This document shows positions 8,232 to 15,107 of a stretch of DNA of 64,000 nucleotides, in pieces (position 1 is the stretch's first letter; every line of letters starts with the position of its first letter). The DNA lies in the NCBI RefSeq assembly GCF_004959935.1, contig NZ_SMYN01000003.1, forward strand, positions 248,001 to 312,000, given 5' to 3'. A program made the translations under genes and the position numbers. The notes under the pieces were generated by a model that did not search any database, had not been told where the DNA came from, and was given only the letters and a program-made list of their open reading frames with translations. Source of the DNA: Falsirhodobacter xinxiangensis (lineage in GTDB: Bacteria; Pseudomonadota; Alphaproteobacteria; Rhodobacterales; Rhodobacteraceae).

Positions 8232-8286
8232 GACCCTCCGAATCGAAACGGAGGATCTCATGACCCGGAAAGGACGCGCCGGTCGA

Positions 8287-9096
8287 TCAGGCGACCAGAG
8301 TCTCGGTCGAGGAGAAGAACATCGCCTGGCTGACGGCCGAACGAACCTGGTCCTCGTGATAGGGCTTGGTGATCAGGAACGCGGGTTCGTGCCGCTTGCC
8401 GGTCAGCAGCCGTTCAGGGAAGGCGGTGATGAAGATCACGGGCAGGTCGTCGAACTGCTTGAGGATGTCGTTGACCGCGTCGATGCCGGACGAGTTGTCG
8501 GCAAGCTGGATGTCGGCAAGGATCAGGTCGGGCTTGTCGCGGGCGGCAAGGGCGACGGCTTCGGTTCGGGTGCGGGCGACGCCGGTGATCGTGTGACCCA
8601 TTTCGGACACGATGGCCGAGATGTCCATGGCGATGATCGCCTCGTCCTCGATGATCATGACGCGGCCGCTGACGGCATCGGCCATCTCGCGCTGCGCGAT
8701 CTCGATCAGTTCGGCAGCCTCGCTGCCCTCGATCTGCATGATTGCGCCGATCTCTTCATGGGTGAACCCTTCGATGGCGTGCAGCAGCAGCGCCTCGCGC
8801 GTGTTCGGCGTCAGGTGCGCCATATGGTCCTGCGCCTTTGCCGACAGCCGGGTGTCGGGTTCGCCCAAGGGGGCGCCGGCGCTGGCCCAGACAAGATGGA
8901 AGGCGTGGAACAGCGCCACCTTCTCGTTGTGGACGGAATCGAAGATGGACGCATCTTCAAGGATCGCTTCAAGGGTCGCAGCGGCGAAACGGTCGCCCGT
9001 TCCTTGGCTTCCGGTCAGGGCACGCGCGTATCGACGCAGGTAGGGAAGGTTCGCCCCGATCAGCAAGGCAAGGTCGGGCGTGTCGTCTGACGGCAT
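8287..9096 (-). CDS. phyR: PhyR, anti-anti-sigma response regulator of the general stress response
   Basis: This 269-aa protein has the PhyR architecture: an N-terminal sigma-factor-like domain (about 1-140, ending in an EcfG-like region 4 with LTPNTREALLLHAIEGFTHEEI) and a C-terminal receiver (145-262). Receiver residues visible are E150-D151, phospho-acceptor D195 in LILADIQL, T224 and K244 (TKPY). When phosphorylated, the sigma-like domain binds NepR and frees EcfG. The gene is divergent from nepR-ecfG-kinase across an 81-base region with overlapping EcfG promoters, the usual GSR arrangement, which implies positive feedback. Confidence 0.96.
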   Translation of the reverse strand: MPSDDTPDLALLIGANLPYLRRYARALTGSQGTGDRFAAATLEAILEDASIFDSVHNEKVALFHAFHLVWASAGAPLGEPDTRLSAKAQDHMAHLTPNTREALLLHAIEGFTHEEIGAIMQIEGSEAAELIEIAQREMADAVSGRVMIIEDEAIIAMDISAIVSEMGHTITGVARTRTEAVALAARDKPDLILADIQLADNSSGIDAVNDILKQFDDLPVIFITAFPERLLTGKRHEPAFLITKPYHEDQVRSAVSQAMFFSSTETLVA

Positions 9097-9125
9097 TGAT
9101 TGTCCCCTTCAAGCTCATTTTCTCG

Positions 9126-9150
9126 GGAACCAAACTCTTGGCATCGCGTT
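9126..9150 (+). promoter_or_regulatory. EcfG promoter of nepR-ecfG
   Basis: GGAAC (9126-9130), 16 bases, CGTT (9147-9150) is an exact consensus match, 28 bases before the proposed nepR start. It implies that ecfG drives its own operon. Confidence 0.85.
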
Positions 9151-9157
9151 CGGTTCC
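9133..9157 (-). promoter_or_regulatory. EcfG-like promoter of phyR overlapping the nepR promoter
   Basis: On the minus strand GGAAC (9157-9153), 16 bases and AGTT (9136-9133) give a good -35 and a one-off -10. It overlaps the nepR promoter almost completely. The two -35 elements are embedded in a perfect inverted repeat CGGGAACC (9124-9131) / GGTTCCCG (9152-9159). Confidence 0.6.
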
Positions 9158-9177
9158 CGACAAGGTGGCAATTTTGG

Positions 9178-9354
9178 ATGTGGCGAGAATTGGATGAAAT
9201 GACGAAAGAGCGCGACAAGCCCGCCATCTTCAATCAGATCGACCAGAATCTGAAGCGGGTTTACGATGAGGCGCTGGAGCAGGAATTGCCCGACCGCTTT
9301 ACCCAACTGCTTGCCCAGCTTCGCGACAAGGCGCAGGGGGGGGACAGCAAATGA
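9178..9354 (+). CDS. nepR: NepR, anti-sigma factor of EcfG
   Basis: This small protein (58 aa from 9178, or 51 aa from the ATG at 9199) carries the NepR core: IFNQIDQNLKRVYDEAL then LPDRFTQLLAQLR. NepR holds EcfG inactive until phosphorylated PhyR takes it away. The first ATG is preferred because AAGGTGG precedes it at a suitable distance, but the second is also possible. Its stop overlaps the ecfG start by 4 bases (ATGA), which couples inhibitor and sigma-factor synthesis. Confidence 0.9.
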   Translation: MWRELDEMTKERDKPAIFNQIDQNLKRVYDEALEQELPDRFTQLLAQLRDKAQGGDSK

Positions 9355-9926
9355 ACGAGCAGACCGCCGGTCATCGCGACCCGCGCGACGAGCTGCCGGA
9401 GCATTTGCCCGCCCTTCGCGCCTTTGCCATCTCGCTGACGCGCAACGTATCCGTTGCCGACGATCTGGTGCAGGACACCATCGTCAAGGCGTGGACGAAT
9501 TTCGACAAATTCACGGTCGGCACGAACCTGCGTGCGTGGCTGTTCACGATCCTGCGCAACACCTTCTATTCCGACAAGCGCAAGAACCGTCGCGAGGTCC
9601 CGGACCCCGAAGGCGCACATGCCGCCAGCCTGTTCGTGAAGCCCGACCATGACGGGCGGATGGCCTTCACCGAATTCAGTGCCGCCTTCGACAAGCTGAC
9701 GCCCGAACATCGCGAGGTGCTGATCCTCGTGGGCGCGTCGGGCTTTTCCTATGAAGATGCGGCACAGATGATGGGCGTGGCCGTGGGCACGGTCAAAAGC
9801 CGCGCAAACCGTGCCCGTGCGCGGCTTGCAGAACTTCTGCATCTGGACAACGGCGAGCAGATGTTTTCCGGTGTGGACGGGGCCACCATGGCCGTCATGT
9901 CCAGATCCGGAATGAATGCTGCATGA
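9351..9926 (+). CDS. ecfG: EcfG, general stress response sigma factor
   Basis: This 191-aa ECF sigma factor has region 2 (about 20-90, with ADDLVQDTIVKAWTNF) and region 4 (about 125-180, LTPEHREVLILVGASGFSYE and GTVKSRANRARARL). The DLVQDT and FSYEDAA motifs are characteristic of the ECF15/EcfG group. It directs RNA polymerase to GGAAC-N16/17-CGTT promoters, many of which are visible in this window, including its own. Gene order nepR-ecfG-kinase with start/stop overlaps indicates one coupled operon. Confidence 0.96.
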   Translation: MNEQTAGHRDPRDELPEHLPALRAFAISLTRNVSVADDLVQDTIVKAWTNFDKFTVGTNLRAWLFTILRNTFYSDKRKNRREVPDPEGAHAASLFVKPDHDGRMAFTEFSAAFDKLTPEHREVLILVGASGFSYEDAAQMMGVAVGTVKSRANRARARLAELLHLDNGEQMFSGVDGATMAVMSRSGMNAA

Positions 9927-11680
9927 ATGAATTAAAGGCCCGCATCAACAGGATGACGGAAACGCTGGGCTTTCGCCTGGCGTTTTTGCTTGCGGTGGCG
10001 CTGTTGCCGCTGGGCATGGTGTCCGCCATCCAGTCCGCCGCCACCTTGAAGGAGGCGCGCGCGCGGTCCGAGGCCGCGCTGATGGGCGAGACGATGCGCG
10101 CGGCCGAAGCCGAATTGCGGCTGGTGCAGCGCGCGCGGGGGGCGGCCTCGACGCTGGCCAGCCTCGTCGTGCCGTTGATCGGGTATCCGCTGGACTGTTC
10201 GGCCACGATGCGGGCGATGGCACGCGACTCGCAGGTCTATACCTTCGTTGGCTTCGTGCCGGTCAGCGGTGTGATGACCTGTTCCTCGACCGGAGAGACG
10301 CATGATCTTCACGGCAGCGAACGGCTGCAACGGCTGATCGAAAACCCAAGGCCGATGATCCTGCTGAGCGATGAGGGCTCGATCTCGGGTCAGGCGGTGG
10401 TGAACGTGTCGAACCCGGTCTATGTCGGCGGGGATCTTGCAGGTTTCGTCACCATATCGCTGCCGCATTCGGCGCTGACGGCGGAACCGCAGACGACATC
10501 CTCCAGCGCGACGCCGCCGGCGCTCATCACCTACAATGCCGAAGGCGATATCCTCACCTCCAGCGTCGGGCTGGACGGCAGCGAGGACGTGCTGCCCGCG
10601 AACCGCTCGCTGAAGGCGTTGATGAGCGAGCAGGACCTGGCCTTCACGGCACAGTCGAATGGCGGTCGTGTGCGCGTCTACTCCGTGATCCCGATCATCC
10701 CGGACCTGCTCTATGCCTTGGGAAGCTGGGCGGTCGATGACGACAGTGTGTGGTATATGCGCGTGCTGCCGTCGCTGATGCTGCCTGCGGCCATGTGGGG
10801 GGCGTGCCTTCTGGTGGCGTTCCTGGCGGTCGAACGGCTGGTCACGACGCATGTGCGCTCGCTTCGATCCGCCATGACCGGCTTCGCGGGCGGCAAGCGC
10901 GAGGTGGTGCGGATGGACATGAACACCGCCCCGATCGAAATCCGCGAGCTTTCGGACACGTTCCAGCAGATGACCGACACCATCCTGCATGACGAGGCGG
11001 AGATGGAGGACATGATCCACCAGAAGGAGGTTCTGCTGCGCGAGGTGCATCACCGCGTGAAGAACAACCTTCAGCTTATCGCGTCGATCATGAACATGCA
11101 GATGCGCCAGGCCCGCAGCGCCGAAGCGAAGGTGCTGATGAAGGGTCTTCAGGAACGGGTGATGAGCCTTGCGACCATCCACCGCGGCCTTTACCAGACC
11201 ACCGGCCTGACCGACATCCGCGCGGACGAGCTGCTGACCGACATCACGCGGCAAGTGGTGCGGCTGGCCACCGGGCCGGGGCGGCGGATCGAGGTGCGGC
11301 AGGACTTCGGCGATCTGCGGCTGACCCCCGATCAGGCGGTGCCACTGGCGCTGCTGCTGACCGAGGCGCTGGCCAATTCGATGAAATATGCGGGTGCGCG
11401 CGACGGGGCGCCCCGGCTTTCGGTGTCGCTGCACCGCACCGGCTCCGCGACCGCAATGCTGGAGGTCGCCAATTCCACGGGCGAGCGACCGGCGGCGGCT
11501 TCGGGCATCGATGTCGGGACCGGGCTGGGTGCGCAGCTTCTGTCGGCCTTTGCACAGCAGCTTGGCGGCAAGCTTCATACCGAGGAGACGGCGGACAGCT
11601 ATGTCCTGCGGGTCGAGTTCGAGGTGCGGCCCCTGACCGAGGGCGAGGCTCGTATCTCGGGTGGCGCGCAGGAGGGTTAG
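9923..11680 (+). CDS. Membrane sensor histidine kinase of the HisKA_2/HWE type, likely PhyR kinase
   Basis: This 585-aa kinase has a transmembrane helix at about 15-37, a periplasmic sensor region (about 40-280), a second helix (about 284-303), a HAMP-like linker, then the phospho-acceptor box EVHHRVKNNLQLI (374-386) and a HATPase domain with N485 (EALANSMKYAG) and the G-box GTGLG (532-536). HHRVKNN marks the HisKA_2 family that commonly phosphorylates PhyR. The ATG overlaps the ecfG stop. The sensor region holds only two cysteines, C92 and C120, which could form a disulfide. The signal is unknown. Its stop overlaps the convergent permease gene by 4 bases. Confidence 0.9.
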   Translation: MNELKARINRMTETLGFRLAFLLAVALLPLGMVSAIQSAATLKEARARSEAALMGETMRAAEAELRLVQRARGAASTLASLVVPLIGYPLDCSATMRAMARDSQVYTFVGFVPVSGVMTCSSTGETHDLHGSERLQRLIENPRPMILLSDEGSISGQAVVNVSNPVYVGGDLAGFVTISLPHSALTAEPQTTSSSATPPALITYNAEGDILTSSVGLDGSEDVLPANRSLKALMSEQDLAFTAQSNGGRVRVYSVIPIIPDLLYALGSWAVDDDSVWYMRVLPSLMLPAAMWGACLLVAFLAVERLVTTHVRSLRSAMTGFAGGKREVVRMDMNTAPIEIRELSDTFQQMTDTILHDEAEMEDMIHQKEVLLREVHHRVKNNLQLIASIMNMQMRQARSAEAKVLMKGLQERVMSLATIHRGLYQTTGLTDIRADELLTDITRQVVRLATGPGRRIEVRQDFGDLRLTPDQAVPLALLLTEALANSMKYAGARDGAPRLSVSLHRTGSATAMLEVANSTGERPAAASGIDVGTGLGAQLLSAFAQQLGGKLHTEETADSYVLRVEFEVRPLTEGEARISGGAQEG

Positions 11681-12723
11681 GCTTCCGAAGGCGGCAGCCG
11701 GGCCGCGCGCTGGCCGTTGTGCAGTTGCAGCACCCAAAGCAGGATCGGGATTGCGACGATCCCGCCCACTGGCCCCCAAAGCCACATCCCGAAGACCAGC
11801 GCCAGAAAGACCAGAAGCGGGTTCACCTCGGTATGCTTGCCGATCAGGGCGGGGGTGACGAACTGCCCCTCGATCGCATTGACGACCAGATAGGCGGCAG
11901 CGGGCAGCAGGGAATAGCCCCCGTCGAAAGCCGCGACGCCGCCGAAGATCAGCGCCACCGTCAGGATCGCCGGGCCGATATAGAGCAGATAGTTCAGCAG
12001 GAACACCACCAGCCCCCAAAGCGGTGCGCCGGGCATCCCCAGAAGCTGGAGGACGACGGTGACGATCAATGCCTCGGCCATGTTGATGATGGTGATGGTC
12101 AGGAAATACCGCGCGACCAGCCGCTCCGCCCCGCGGAGGCGGTTCGCCGTCTGCGCGCGCTGGCTGGGGGCCGAAAGGCGACGGGCGGCCCAGTCATAGA
12201 TCTCCACCCGCGTCAGCAGAAAGAAGAACAGCGCGCCGACGAAGATCAGCATCTGCGCCGCGACCGAAGGCGCATAGAGCAGCGCGTCCGAGATGGACGG
12301 CATCGCCATGTCCAGCCCGTCGCCCGCGCCGGTTTGCGCTTCGGCAGGACTGCTGAGCGATTGGCCGAGCCCGTTGGTCAATTGCGAAAAACCCGACAGC
12401 AGGCGGCGGAAGATTTCGACCGCATCCTGCATGTCGGACCAGATCTTCGGCGCCGCCTCGACCAGCCGCGCCACCATCGGCTGAAGCGCGGCGGCGATGA
12501 TGCCGACCAGCAGCAGCGTGACGAACAGGCAGGTCAGCGCGCCCACGACGGGCCGCATTCCCCAGCGTTCCACAAGGTCGGACAAGGGCGACAGCACGAC
12601 CCCGGCGACCAGAGCCAGCACCAGCGGCGCGAGGATACCCTCTGCAATCCGCAAGGCCGCGAACAGGGCGAAGACGCCAAGGAAGATCAGCGAATAGCGC
12701 CACAGCCGGTCCACACGTTCCAT
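11677..12723 (-). CDS. AI-2E-family (PerM/YdgG-type) transporter
   Basis: This 348-aa inner-membrane protein has about 7-8 hydrophobic segments. It shows the family layout: two early helices (residues 8-55), a soluble middle stretch of about 80 residues (95-155), then a C-terminal helical bundle with GAPLWGLVVFLLNYLLYIGP and AIPILLWV. The family is named for autoinducer-2 export but most members have no proven substrate. An exact EcfG promoter (12749-12773, minus) and a GAAGGAG ribosome site directly precede it. It is divergent from csbD, so both belong to the stress regulon. Confidence 0.85.
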   Translation of the reverse strand: MERVDRLWRYSLIFLGVFALFAALRIAEGILAPLVLALVAGVVLSPLSDLVERWGMRPVVGALTCLFVTLLLVGIIAAALQPMVARLVEAAPKIWSDMQDAVEIFRRLLSGFSQLTNGLGQSLSSPAEAQTGAGDGLDMAMPSISDALLYAPSVAAQMLIFVGALFFFLLTRVEIYDWAARRLSAPSQRAQTANRLRGAERLVARYFLTITIINMAEALIVTVVLQLLGMPGAPLWGLVVFLLNYLLYIGPAILTVALIFGGVAAFDGGYSLLPAAAYLVVNAIEGQFVTPALIGKHTEVNPLLVFLALVFGMWLWGPVGGIVAIPILLWVLQLHNGQRAARLPPSEA

Positions 12724-12748
12724 TCGCGATCTCCTTCTTCGGGCAGGG

Positions 12749-12773
12749 AACGCGGGGGGAAAGCGAAGGTTCC
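12749..12773 (-). promoter_or_regulatory. EcfG promoter of the AI-2E transporter gene
   Basis: On the minus strand GGAAC (12773-12769), 16 bases and CGTT (12752-12749) match the consensus exactly. CGTT ends 25 bases before the start codon. Confidence 0.85.
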
Positions 12774-12778
12774 TGCGC

Positions 12779-12804
12779 GGAACAGGCGGGGGCGGGGCGG
12801 CGTT
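12779..12804 (+). promoter_or_regulatory. EcfG promoter of csbD
   Basis: GGAAC (12779-12783), 17 bases, CGTT (12801-12804) is an exact consensus match, 33 bases before the csbD start. Its -35 is only 5 bases from the -35 of the divergent AI-2E promoter. A weaker plus-strand copy (GGAAC 12747-12751, GGTT 12768-12771) lies upstream. Confidence 0.88.
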
Positions 12805-12837
12805 GGTCTCCGCAACCCGATGAAAAGGAGATCAGAC

Positions 12838-13035
12838 ATGAACTGGGACCAAATCGCCGGCAAGTGGAAGGAACTGAAGGGTCAGGCGCGCCAGAAATGG
12901 GGCGACATCACCGATGACGACTTCGACCGTGCCGCTGGCAAACGGGACGAGATCGTGGGCCTCGTGCAGCAGCGCTATGGCCGCACGAAAGAAGAAGCGG
13001 AACGCGAGGTCGACGACTTCTTCGGGCGCATCTGA
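12838..13035 (+). CDS. CsbD-family stress protein
   Basis: This 65-aa soluble protein opens with MNWDQIAGKWKELKG, the hallmark of the CsbD family, followed by GDITDDDFDRAAGKRDEIVG. CsbD proteins are induced by general stress sigma factors in many bacteria; the molecular role is unknown. A strong site (AAAAGGAG) precedes the ATG, an exact EcfG promoter lies upstream and a strong terminator downstream, so it is a single-gene stress transcript. Confidence 0.95.
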   Translation: MNWDQIAGKWKELKGQARQKWGDITDDDFDRAAGKRDEIVGLVQQRYGRTKEEAEREVDDFFGRI

Positions 13036-13053
13036 TCTGCGCTGCCACCAACG

Positions 13054-13083
13054 AAAAAGGCCCGCCTTCCGGCGGGCCTTTTT
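13054..13083. terminator. Bidirectional intrinsic terminator after csbD
   Basis: Perfect stem GGCCCGCC (13059-13066) / GGCGGGCC (13071-13078) with a 4-base loop, flanked by A5 and T5, works on both strands. It separates csbD from the convergent DUF3618-like gene. Confidence 0.92.
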
Positions 13084-13086
13084 ATA

Positions 13087-13926
13087 TCACCGGCGGGTCT
13101 TGCTGCGCCACTTCTCGCGCACTTCGTCCAGACGGTCCGAAACGGTGTCGGCAGCGTCGTCGGCAGAGGAGCGACGGCGATGCAGAACGGCAGCGCCCAG
13201 CGCGGTTCCAAGCGCCAGCGCCACGGCGGCCGAGACCATCGGGTGATCCTCGACCAGACGTTTCGCCTCGCGCCCGCCCTTGCCCAGTGCTTCTTCGGCG
13301 CGCAGCCGTGCGGCATAGGCATCCTCGCGCGCCTGAACGATGCGTTCGCGCGCATTGTGCGACAGGTGGTCCAGCCCATCGGCGAAGCGTTCGCGCAGAT
13401 CTTCGGCCAGATCCGACAGCAGCGCGGCGCGTTCGGCCATGTAATCGCGCGCCTCGTCGGCGCGGTCCGAAAGCCCCTCGGCCACGTCGTCGCGATAAGC
13501 GCGCGCATCGTCTTCCAGCTTGCGCAGGCGCGAGGAGGCGCGGGCGCGCAGGCGGTCGATGGCTTCGGCCCAGTCGGTGTCGGCGATCAGGTCCGCCTCA
13601 TCCTCGACGGCATGGCGGGCGCGGCGGGCGGTGCGGCGCACGCCTGCGCGCAGATCGTCCTCGTCATCCTCGATGCGGTTGCGGCTGCTGCCCAGCGCCA
13701 ACCATGCAAGGCCCAGACCGACGACGCCAACGGCCAGCGGGTTGCGGCGCACGATATGTTCCGCCGTCTCGCGATACCCGCCATGAGAGCGGAAATAGGC
13801 GGACGCCTCGCGTGCCAGAAGATCCACCGTCGAACGGTTGAACAGCGATTCCAGCGTCGAGCCGAGGCGCGCGCGGTCGCGGTCGAGGCCTTCTTCGATC
13901 GAGCGATAGTCACGTTTGCGAGTCAT
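13087..13926 (-). CDS. DUF3618-like membrane-associated stress protein
   Basis: This 279-aa protein begins with RSIEEGLDRDRARLGSTLESL, which resembles DUF3618. It has a short hydrophobic segment near residues 65-80, a long charged, probably coiled-coil middle (about 85-230) rich in Arg/Asp/Glu, and a second hydrophobic segment near 238-254 with the HPMVSAAVALALGTALGAA pattern seen in YqjD/ElaB proteins. Such proteins tether ribosomes or other partners to the membrane. It is last in a four-gene set started by the EcfG promoter at 14820-14845, and its start lies 17 bases inside the holin-like gene. Confidence 0.7.
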   Translation of the reverse strand: MTRKRDYRSIEEGLDRDRARLGSTLESLFNRSTVDLLAREASAYFRSHGGYRETAEHIVRRNPLAVGVVGLGLAWLALGSSRNRIEDDEDDLRAGVRRTARRARHAVEDEADLIADTDWAEAIDRLRARASSRLRKLEDDARAYRDDVAEGLSDRADEARDYMAERAALLSDLAEDLRERFADGLDHLSHNARERIVQAREDAYAARLRAEEALGKGGREAKRLVEDHPMVSAAVALALGTALGAAVLHRRRSSADDAADTVSDRLDEVREKWRSKTRR

Positions 13927-14311
13927 GTCTCATCATCTCCTTCAACGTTTCGGCGTCACGGCGCATCCGCGCCGCCGCCCTCAAAGGCACGAGGCGCGAG
14001 GGCCTCAGCGCCGAAATTGCAACCTTGGCCAGCACCGCCGCCACGATCAGCAGGACCGCGGCAACCAGCACCGGCGCCCAGGGGGCCGATACGCCCGCAA
14101 GGATCGCCGCCAGAACCAAAGCCTCGGCCAGAAGGTTCAGCGCGACCAAGGCCAGCACCAGCGCGACGACCAGCAGCACCGCGCCCATCGCCATGGCGCG
14201 CAGATTCTGGCGAATCTCGGCCCGGGCCAGTTCGACCTCGCCGCGCACAAGGCGCGAAAGCGTGAGGACCAGATCGCCGATCTCGGTCTGCCGGTCCTGC
14301 GGGGTCATCAT
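13910..14311 (-). CDS. Holin-superfamily-III-like small membrane protein
   Basis: This 133-aa protein has two adjacent long hydrophobic segments (about 43-70 and 75-98) between charged ends, with TLSRLVRGEVELARAEI at the start. This pattern is that of the Phage_holin_3_6 family, which is common in stress or membrane-modifying operons and is usually not phage-linked. No phage genes are nearby. The start codon overlaps the upstream YqjD-like gene; two adjacent ATGs (14311, 14308) are possible. Confidence 0.75.
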   Translation of the reverse strand: MMTPQDRQTEIGDLVLTLSRLVRGEVELARAEIRQNLRAMAMGAVLLVVALVLALVALNLLAEALVLAAILAGVSAPWAPVLVAAVLLIVAAVLAKVAISALRPSRLVPLRAAARMRRDAETLKEMMRHDSQT

Positions 14312-14553
14312 CTGCGGCCTGCGCGCAGCACCATTCTGGTCAGGATGGCCCCCGCCATCGCGGCCCCGGCCAGCGCCGCCGTCGGATGACGGCGCACCAG
14401 ATCACGCAGGTCAGTGCGGATATCGCCGTCCGGCGTCTGATCTAGCGTCTTGGTTGCGGCATCGCGCACGCGCCGCGCCTTGCTGGTCGCCTCGGCGATT
14501 ACGTCTTCGACAGCCTCGGCGGCGTTCTTGCGGGTCGAGTTCACCTTGTTCAT
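14308..14553 (-). CDS. YqjD/ElaB-like membrane-anchored protein
   Basis: This 81-aa protein has a helical charged N-terminus (1-45) and a C-terminal hydrophobic anchor (about 58-74) preceded by LRDLVRRHPTAALAGAAMAG, the DUF883/YqjD pattern. In E. coli such proteins bind ribosomes at the membrane in stationary phase. Here it is the second gene of the EcfG-driven operon, 10 bases after the PLDc_N gene. Confidence 0.75.
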   Translation of the reverse strand: MNKVNSTRKNAAEAVEDVIAEATSKARRVRDAATKTLDQTPDGDIRTDLRDLVRRHPTAALAGAAMAGAILTRMVLRAGRR

Positions 14554-14563
14554 GCCCTGCCTT

Positions 14564-14770
14564 TCAAATCCTGCGGGATGTGCCGCGGGGGCCTGCGACC
14601 AGCCAGATCAGGAAGCCCAGGATCGGCAGGATGATGACCAGCAGCGCCCAGAGCAGTTTCTTCCCGCTTGTCGCGCTGGAGTTGTAGATCGAGATCAGCG
14701 CCCAAAGGTCCAGCGCCAGAATGACAAGGCCGCCAAGGCCCCGCAGTTCGAACATGTTCGCTTCGATCAT
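14564..14770 (-). CDS. PLDc_N-domain small membrane protein
   Basis: This 68-aa protein has two membrane helices: [17 protein letters not shown] (about 12-28) and [20 protein letters not shown] (40-59), ending in GPRG. This is the PLDc_N (PF13396-type) domain without any phospholipase part. The EcfG promoter lies 50 bases upstream. The leader could form a hairpin from CATGACC (14788-14794) and GGTCATG (14802-14808). Start could also be the ATG five codons further in. Confidence 0.82.
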   Translation of the reverse strand: MIEANMFELRGLGGLVILALDLWALISIYNSSATSGKKLLWALLVIILPILGFLIWLVAGPRGTSRRI

Positions 14771-14819
14771 CGCGTCCCCGCTTTCATCATGACCACCCAT
14801 GGGTCATGCATGGCGGTGA

Positions 14820-14845
14820 AACGTCACACTTTCCCCTGCGGTTCC
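14820..14845 (-). promoter_or_regulatory. EcfG promoter of the PLDc_N / YqjD / holin / DUF3618 operon
   Basis: On the minus strand GGAAC (14845-14841), 17 bases and CGTT (14823-14820) match the consensus exactly. Confidence 0.86.
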
Positions 14846-14856
14846 CTTGCGGGGTG

Positions 14857-14882
14857 GGAACAATCGACGGAATGCAACGGTT
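14857..14882 (+). promoter_or_regulatory. EcfG-like promoter of the DUF1328 gene
   Basis: GGAAC (14857-14861), 17 bases, GGTT (14879-14882). The -10 deviates at its first base. It lies 11 bases from the divergent EcfG promoter and 49 bases before the DUF1328 start. Confidence 0.6.
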
Positions 14883-14931
14883 TGTGATGACAGCGCGGGA
14901 TTACGCGCGATGGCAGCAAACAGGAGGCCCC

Positions 14932-15105
14932 ATGCTTGGTTGGGCGCTCACGTTCCTTGTTGCGGCGCTTTTCGCGGCGCCGCTTGGTTTTGGTGGAATC
15001 GTCGGAATTCAGGCGACGATCGCGCAGGTCATGTTCTTCGTCTTTCTGGCGCTGGCCGCCGGGACGATGCTTCGGCGGTTGGCACGGGGCAAGCCGCCGT
15101 TCTGA
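14932..15105 (+). CDS. DUF1328 / UPF0391 small membrane protein
   Basis: This 57-aa protein starts [22 protein letters not shown] and continues with an LFFVFLALA-type second helix, the standard pattern of DUF1328 (YtjA-like) two-helix membrane proteins. Function is unknown; the family is often stress-induced. The ATG at 14932 has a good CAGGAGG site. It is divergent from the PLDc_N operon and shares its promoter region. The stop is only 2 bases from the convergent DUF2218 gene. Confidence 0.9.
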   Translation: MLGWALTFLVAALFAAPLGFGGIVGIQATIAQVMFFVFLALAAGTMLRRLARGKPPF

Positions 15106-15107
15106 GG

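Noticed and set aside
8230-9090. Open frame antisense to phyR starting after a good ribosome site
   Set aside because: As a protein it looks like antisense noise and phyR is certain. Kept only as a possible antisense transcript in the findings.
13910-14311. Prophage remnant because of a holin-like protein
   Set aside because: No phage genes surround it, and it sits in an EcfG-driven stress operon. The family is common outside phages.
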